Positions 4,597 through 8,527 of a DNA stretch of 8,527 nt are shown one piece after another. The stretch is from B13-G4 sp030606805. Lineage in GTDB: Bacteria > Desulfobacterota > Desulfobacteria > Desulfobacterales > ETH-SRB1. Every line of letters begins with the position of its first letter. Position 1 is the first letter of the stretch. Both the position numbers and the translations under genes were made by a program. The DNA lies in contig JAUWFS010000151.1 of NCBI GenBank assembly GCA_030606805.1, forward strand, positions 1 to 8,527. The letters run 5' to 3'. A model generated the notes under the pieces. That model ran no database searches. It saw only the letters and a program-made list of their open reading frames with translations, and was not told the origin of the DNA.

Positions 4597-7038
4597 ATGC
4601 ACAAGATCAAATTAATTATTGAGGATCGATTTGAAATTCTGGGAAGATATATTTTTCGGAAAAAATGGTATTTTTTAACATTTTCCGTTTTGTTAACAAT
4701 ACTTTTTGCATCTCAACTCCCTAAAATCAATCTTGACGCATCCACAGTCGGTTTTTTTCATAAGGATGATCCGACCAGGATGACATATGAAGCTTTCCAG
4801 GAGCAGTTCGGCCTGGATGAAGTTGTCGTTATATCGGTGAGCCCGCCGGATCTTTATGATTTGAGTTTCTTAAGGAAGCTGAAAGCCTTTCACGAAGAGC
4901 TTGAAGAAAAAACGCCCCATCTTGATGAAGTGAAAAGTCTTATAAATATCACTTCTACATGGGGAAAGGAAAACGAGCTGATAGTTGAAAAGCTTATGGA
5001 AGATTTTCCTGAAAATGAGCTGATGTTAAAGGAAAAGATAAAAAGAATAAGAGAAACACCATTATACAACAACCTGATTATTTCAGACGATGAGAAACAT
5101 ACTGCCGTACTGGTGAGATCAGTCGCTTTTTCCGAGACGGATGACAACGCAGGAAATGAACTCGAAGGATTTGATGCAAAAACAGATGACAGCAATATGC
5201 ATGTTGCAATAACCGACCGGGAAAATTCGGAATTTTTACAGGCCATATATAAAATTGCTGAAAAATATAACTCAAAAGATTTTCCCATTGAGATTGCAGG
5301 ATCACCGGTAATTATTGGTACGGTTAAACATTATATTCAAACCGATACACCACGATTTACGGCAGGATGTTTTATTGCCATTTCAATCTTCCTTCTGCTG
5401 ATTTTCAGAAGAATAAGCGGAGTCGTTTATCCGTTGATTGTTGTGGTCTTTTCCATGGTTTCAACTTTGGGAATAATGGCATTTTTTTTAACGCCTATTA
5501 CTCCTATTACACAGATTTTGCCCGGATTTATCATGGTTGTAGGTGTATGCGATTCGGTCCACATCCTTGCAATATTTTATTCACGTATTGATAAAAAGCA
5601 GAGTAAAAAAGATGCTATTGCTTTTACTTTCCGCCATTCCGGACTGGCAATTATGATGACCAGCCTGACCACCGCAGGGGGTTTGATTTCATTTATACCG
5701 GCTAAGATACTCCCTATAACCGAATTGGGGATTTATGCTCCGGTCGGAGTTTTGTTAGCCTTGTTTTTTACTCTGTTTTTGCTGCCCGCCCTTCTGGCTG
5801 TTACGCCGATTAAAACAAAAAATATAACAAATAAGGCTGCAAAAGAGTCTCTAATAGATAGGGTGTTGCTGGCAATGGGGCGTCTTTCAATACGATTTCC
5901 CGGAAGAGTCATATCCGTAACCTTGATATTAACCTTTCTGGCTATTGTAGGGATGACAAAGCTCAATTTTTCACATAACCACCTGGCATGGTTTTCTGAC
6001 GATGAGCCTGTAAAAGTTGCCACTCAAAAAATCGATAAGGCAATGAACGGGACAGTTACGGCGGAATTCATAATTGATACAAAAAAAGAAAACGGGCTAC
6101 ATGAGCCTGAAATTATGAAAAAACTTGCAATGATAAACCAGGTTGCGGAAAAATACAGAAAAGACGACCTTTTTATTGGTAAATCGTTTTCTCTTGCCGA
6201 CACCTTGAAAAATACTCACAAGGCATTGAATGAAAACAGGATGGAATTTTATGCAATACCCGGGGAAAGAAAATTAATTGCACAGGAACTTCTTCTCTTT
6301 GAAAACGGTGGGACCGACGATCTGGAAAGACTCGTGGATTCACAATTCAGCAAGGCCAGGATTACGATGAAATTTCCCTGGAAAGATGCAAATCGATACG
6401 TGGAGGTTCTGAATGAACTGGAAGCCGAAGTTAAGCATATTATCGGCGATCAGGCGGAGGTGACCAAAACAGGCCTCATGACTCTGCTTACAAAGACTAT
6501 TGACAATGTGATGAAAAGCATGACTCAAAGCTATATCATAGCCGGGGTTATTATTACACTGCTGATGATACTTCTTATAGGCAACCTGAAAAACGGGCTG
6601 GTGGTCATGTTCCCGAACTTTCTTCCAATAATGCTTGGGATAGGACTTATGGGCTACCTGGGATTTCGGATGGACATGAGCAGTATTCTCTGCGGAAGCC
6701 TTGCGATTGGCCTGGTTGTGGATGACACCATCCATTTTATGCACACTTATCAGCGCTACTATCATCAAAGCGGCAGTGTTTCATATTCAGTTGAACAAAC
6801 CCTGCTGACAACCGGTCGTGCATTGCTGGTCACAACACTGGTCCTGACAACAGGATTTTTAGTCTACCTCATGGCATTTATGAAAAATATTCAGATTATG
6901 GGAACGATCTGTGCGTTTATTATCGTAACGGCGTTTTTGGCGGATATCATGCTGGTGCCTGCAATTATAAAGATCATTACCCATGAAAAAGTTATCACAG
7001 TAAAAGAGTCGAATATTGCAGCGGCAAAACTTAATTAA
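4597..7038 (+). CDS. RND-superfamily exporter (COG1033 / MMPL type)
   Basis: An 813-aa inner-membrane transporter with the duplicated RND plan. TM1 is at ~24-40, a periplasmic domain at ~41-252, a five-helix bundle at ~253-402, TM7 at ~435-453, a second periplasmic domain at ~455-640 and a second bundle at ~643-795. The central helix of each bundle carries the acidic signature expected for proton coupling: GVCDSVHIL (316-324, D319) and GLVVDDTIHF (705-714, D709/D710). It is shorter than the ~1,000-residue AcrB/HAE1 pumps and fits the MMPL/HpnN/COG1033 group, which moves lipids or other hydrophobic molecules. AAAGGAG at 4584-4590 sits six bases before ATG, overlapping the stop of the 93-aa gene. 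A LolA-like periplasmic protein follows after 24 bp, a recurrent pairing that suggests hand-over of a lipid-like cargo. No AcrA-type adaptor is present in the window. The substrate is unknown. Confidence 0.92.
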   Translation: MHKIKLIIEDRFEILGRYIFRKKWYFLTFSVLLTILFASQLPKINLDASTVGFFHKDDPTRMTYEAFQEQFGLDEVVVISVSPPDLYDLSFLRKLKAFHEELEEKTPHLDEVKSLINITSTWGKENELIVEKLMEDFPENELMLKEKIKRIRETPLYNNLIISDDEKHTAVLVRSVAFSETDDNAGNELEGFDAKTDDSNMHVAITDRENSEFLQAIYKIAEKYNSKDFPIEIAGSPVIIGTVKHYIQTDTPRFTAGCFIAISIFLLLIFRRISGVVYPLIVVVFSMVSTLGIMAFFLTPITPITQILPGFIMVVGVCDSVHILAIFYSRIDKKQSKKDAIAFTFRHSGLAIMMTSLTTAGGLISFIPAKILPITELGIYAPVGVLLALFFTLFLLPALLAVTPIKTKNITNKAAKESLIDRVLLAMGRLSIRFPGRVISVTLILTFLAIVGMTKLNFSHNHLAWFSDDEPVKVATQKIDKAMNGTVTAEFIIDTKKENGLHEPEIMKKLAMINQVAEKYRKDDLFIGKSFSLADTLKNTHKALNENRMEFYAIPGERKLIAQELLLFENGGTDDLERLVDSQFSKARITMKFPWKDANRYVEVLNELEAEVKHIIGDQAEVTKTGLMTLLTKTIDNVMKSMTQSYIIAGVIITLLMILLIGNLKNGLVVMFPNFLPIMLGIGLMGYLGFRMDMSSILCGSLAIGLVVDDTIHFMHTYQRYYHQSGSVSYSVEQTLLTTGRALLVTTLVLTTGFLVYLMAFMKNIQIMGTICAFIIVTAFLADIMLVPAIIKIITHEKVITVKESNIAAAKLN

Positions 7039-7062
7039 TATTATATTTAAAGGAGAAATATA

Positions 7063-7899
7063 ATGAAAGAAATAAAAGATATAAAGAAAAGATGTCTGAC
7101 ATCAGTTGTTATTGTCTTTTTTATGCTTTTTTTTATCACACCTTGCGTTTTTGCAGATGATCCCGAAGCACGGGTCATCATGGAAAAAGTGGATGCACGG
7201 GATGAGGGGGACAACCAGACATCAGACATGGAGATGATCCTCATTGATAAAAAAGGAAAAAAAAGGGTCAGGAAAATCCGGGCGTTTAGCAAGTACAAGG
7301 GAGAGAACGAATTAAGACTGATGTTTTTCCAGCATCCGGCAGATGTCAAGGACACGGCGTTTCTTACTTTTGATTATGATGATTCTGATAAGGACGACGA
7401 CCAGTGGTTGTACCTTCCTGCACTTAGGAAAACCAAACGCATAGCATTAACTGATAAAAGCGGTAGCTTTATGGGCTCGGATCTTACCTATTCGGATATG
7501 ACTTCCCGCAACCTTGAGGACTATGATTATACTTTTTATGAAAAGGCCAAAGAGAAAGAAGTAGAAGGCGTAAAAACATGGGTAATCTGGTCGGTTCCAC
7601 GCTCGAAAGATGTAATCAAAGAAACCGGGTATGAGAAATCACTTCTTTTTGTGCGACAGGACAACTTTTTTGTTATCCGGGCTCTTCACTGGGTTCGAGA
7701 CGGCGGCTATAAGAAATATATGGACATCAAAAAGTTAGACCTTATCGACGGCATCTGGGTGGCGACCGAGATGCATGTTACCAAAAAAAAAGGTAAAAAC
7801 ACAGTGCACAAAACCATCCTGAAGCTAAGCAATGTAAAATTCAACCAGGGCCTTGAGTTTGATATGTTCTCCGTCCGAAGAATGGAAAAGGGGTTTTAG
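7063..7899 (+). CDS. Outer membrane lipoprotein-sorting family protein (LolA-like, COG2834)
   Basis: A 278-aa secreted protein. The N-terminus is basic (MKEIKDIKKR), followed by a hydrophobic core (~12-27) and a likely signal peptidase I site VFA|DD after residue 31. C28 does not sit in a good lipobox. The mature part shows family marks: QWLYLPALRKTKRI (114-127) and SFMGSDLTYSDM (135-146), with alternating strands as in the LolA/LolB-like half-barrel. Homologues of this type are commonly encoded beside MMPL/RND exporters and probably carry a hydrophobic ligand across the periplasm; true LolA carries lipoproteins. AAAGGAG at 7049-7055 is seven bases before ATG, and the gap to the RND gene is 24 bp, so they form one operon. 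The gene is intact. A 7-bp tandem repeat begins just after its stop. True LolA is unlikely: the protein is longer and has a different context. Confidence 0.9.
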   Translation: MKEIKDIKKRCLTSVVIVFFMLFFITPCVFADDPEARVIMEKVDARDEGDNQTSDMEMILIDKKGKKRVRKIRAFSKYKGENELRLMFFQHPADVKDTAFLTFDYDDSDKDDDQWLYLPALRKTKRIALTDKSGSFMGSDLTYSDMTSRNLEDYDYTFYEKAKEKEVEGVKTWVIWSVPRSKDVIKETGYEKSLLFVRQDNFFVIRALHWVRDGGYKKYMDIKKLDLIDGIWVATEMHVTKKKGKNTVHKTILKLSNVKFNQGLEFDMFSVRRMEKGF

Positions 7900-7902
7900 G
7901 GT

Positions 7903-7940
7903 TTGAAATTGGAAACTGGAAATTGGAAACTGGAAATTGG
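7903..7940 (+). repeat. 7-bp tandem repeat (TGGAAAC/TGGAAAT alternating)
   Basis: Starting four bases after the LolA-like gene's stop, a 7-bp unit TGGAAA(C/T) repeats: a degenerate TTGAAAT (7903-7909), then C, T, C, T variants to 7937 and a partial TGG. It is equally readable as a 14-bp unit with two copies. It is non-coding, and such minisatellite-like runs are prone to slippage. Confidence 0.85.
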
Positions 7941-8001
7941 TGGTAGTATGAATTTTAGTACATATACTCTTAAAGATGATTACGTATAATGTTTTATTTT
8001 T

Positions 8002-8027
8002 ACCGCAGAGCCGCAGAGTACGCAGAG
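8002..8027 (+). repeat. CCGCAGAG-type dispersed repeat, copy 2
   Basis: ACCGCAGAGCCGCAGAG followed by TACGCAGAG contains three GCAGAG steps, nine or ten bases apart. It matches the copy at 2158-2180 and faces a diverged inverted copy at 8211-8246, so the pair may bound one mobile or REP-like unit of about 245 bp. Confidence 0.55.
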
Positions 8028-8038
8028 AATCATTTTTT

Positions 8039-8094
8039 TTATTGCTTTCCGCTGACCCCGCCTTCTGCGGGGCAGGGACGGCGGAAAGCAATAA
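8039..8094. repeat. Large nested hairpin (14-bp perfect outer stem)
   Basis: TTATTGCTTTCCGC (8039-8052) pairs perfectly with GCGGAAAGCAATAA (8081-8094). Inside, CCCCGC (8056-8061) pairs with GCGGGG (8067-8072) around a 5-base loop. The nested shape resembles REP/MITE-type palindromes. No T-run follows on either strand, so it is not a standard terminator, though it could still slow transcription or protect the upstream mRNA. Confidence 0.7.
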
Positions 8095-8167
8095 GAATTC
8101 ATCCCTACGGGAAAAAGAATAATTTGCTGTAAAAACTTTTAGTTGTAACAATATAAGCGCTGATTGA

Positions 8168-8202
8168 TTTTTCTTTGCCGTCCTCTCAACGGCAAAGGAA
8201 AA
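8168..8202. repeat. Second hairpin in the spacer (14-bp stem, one wobble)
   Basis: TTTTTCTTTGCCGT (8168-8181) pairs with ACGGCAAAGGAAAA (8189-8202) around a 7-base loop, with one T-G wobble. On the plus strand it is followed by A, not T, and on the minus strand likewise, so it is not a typical terminator. It lies between the two inverted CCGCAGAG-type copies. Confidence 0.6.
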
Positions 8203-8210
8203 AACTTCTA

Positions 8211-8246
8211 ACTCTGCGTCCTCAGCGTCTTGAGCGAAGCGGGCGG
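8211..8246 (-). repeat. CCGCAGAG-type dispersed repeat, copy 3 (inverted, diverged)
   Basis: Read on the minus strand, the segment starts CCGCCCGCTTCGCTC and ends with GCTGAGGACGCAGAGT. It is a diverged relative of copies 1 and 2, best conserved in GGACGCAGAG. It points toward copy 2, giving an inverted arrangement around the two hairpins. Confidence 0.45.
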
Positions 8247-8299
8247 TGACATAATACTTTCTTAATAGATACAAAAAGGAGTCTTTCAAAAATAAAAAT

Positions 8300-8527
8300 A
8301 TGCGTTCTAAGATACTACATATCCTAATCCCGGCATTGATATTTGCCTTTTTAGCTACACCTTCATTCGCTGAAGACAAGACAACTCTTGATGAAATTAT
8401 TAACGGCTTTGACAGTAAAAAGCCTGAAGTGTCTGACGATGCTATACAGGACGTACTTGAAGGCTTTGAGGAAGATACTGAAAAAAGCAAAACCGATGAT
8501 GATATTATAGAAGGCTTTGATGACGAC
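8300..8527 (+). CDS. Secreted acidic repeat protein, N-terminal part (3' end outside window)
   Basis: The frame is open to the window edge and gives 76 residues. MRSKILHILIPALIFAFLAT is a clear Sec signal peptide with a probable cut after SFA (residue 24). The mature start is strongly acidic and holds three copies of a short motif, (D/E)-x-hydrophobic-hydrophobic-x-G-F-(D/E): DEIINGFD (31-38), QDVLEGFE (50-57) and DDIIEGFD (67-74), 17-19 residues apart. From memory, such acidic 'GFD/GFE' leaders precede outer-membrane barrel-like proteins in some Deltaproteobacteria, so this may be the outer-membrane partner of the RND/LolA-like pair. The barrel itself is not visible. The only ribosome-binding-like sequence, AAGGAG (8276-8281), is 18 bases upstream, unusually far. 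No other in-frame start fits better. It may be co-transcribed with the operon or have its own promoter. Confidence 0.75.
   Translation, partial: MRSKILHILIPALIFAFLATPSFAEDKTTLDEIINGFDSKKPEVSDDAIQDVLEGFEEDTEKSKTDDDIIEGFDDD

Larger units (their letters stand above)
7941..8299. other. Repeat-filled spacer between the LolA-like gene and the next secreted protein
   Basis: No credible gene is seen on either strand. A long minus-strand frame across 7825-8490 is made from repeat DNA and the antisense of the flanking genes. The spacer holds two CCGCAGAG-type repeat copies facing each other and two strong hairpins, described separately. No T-rich intrinsic terminator follows either hairpin, so read-through from the operon into the gene at 8300 is possible. 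Confidence 0.65.

Noticed and set aside
8039..8202. Intrinsic terminator for the RND/LolA-like operon
   Set aside because: Both hairpins are strong, but neither is followed by a T-run on either strand; the T8 run at 8033-8040 comes before the first hairpin.
7825..8490. Long minus-strand frame (221 codons)
   Set aside because: It is antisense to the end of the LolA-like gene and to the signal-peptide-bearing gene at 8300, and its middle is made of hairpin and CCGCAGAG repeat DNA. No family resemblance was seen.

Overview
The window reads as chromosomal DNA of a fairly AT-rich Gram-negative bacterium. A sulfate-reducer-like Desulfobacterota (Desulfobacterales type) is the best guess. This rests on envelope-export genes with signal peptides, a sigma-54 activator of the FhlA/NorR architecture, and dispersed repeats of a kind common in those genomes. 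The taxonomic call is inference; no marker gene settles it.

Layout. (1) 1-482: the 3' end of pyrG (CTP synthase). (2) 483-2556: an accessory patch. It holds short direct repeats, a two-gene XRE/ImmA-IrrE (COG2856) pair resembling a toxin-antitoxin or phage-type repressor/antirepressor module, and then about 800 bp of gene debris: the last ~30 codons of a CopG/BrnA-like antitoxin, an unidentified minus-strand ORF end, and the C-terminal end of an IS30-family transposase with its putative right end. The XRE/ImmA pair has a well-formed control region: two 18-bp TTGTA-N8-TACAA operators exactly 20 bp apart, lying over a plausible -35/-10 promoter. (3) 2557-4113 (minus): a complete sigma-54-dependent activator (GAF + AAA+ + Fis-type HTH). 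(4) 4114-4303: a divergent control region with three TGACA-bearing dyads followed by a -24/-12 sigma-54 promoter with GG-N10-GC spacing. (5) 4304-8527: a rightward gene set. It comprises a small unknown 93-aa protein, an 813-aa RND/MMPL-type transporter, a secreted LolA-like protein (outer membrane lipoprotein-sorting family) and, after a 400-bp repeat-filled gap, the start of a secreted acidic protein with three 'GF(D/E)' repeats that runs off the end.

How it fits together. The activator very probably binds the three dyads and switches on the sigma-54 promoter. This drives the small protein, the inner-membrane RND exporter and the periplasmic LolA-like carrier, and perhaps the last secreted protein, which could be an outer-membrane component. 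The whole looks like a signal-controlled trans-envelope system for a lipid or other hydrophobic cargo. Cargo and signal cannot be read from the sequence. This locus is the best candidate in the window for a little-described system.
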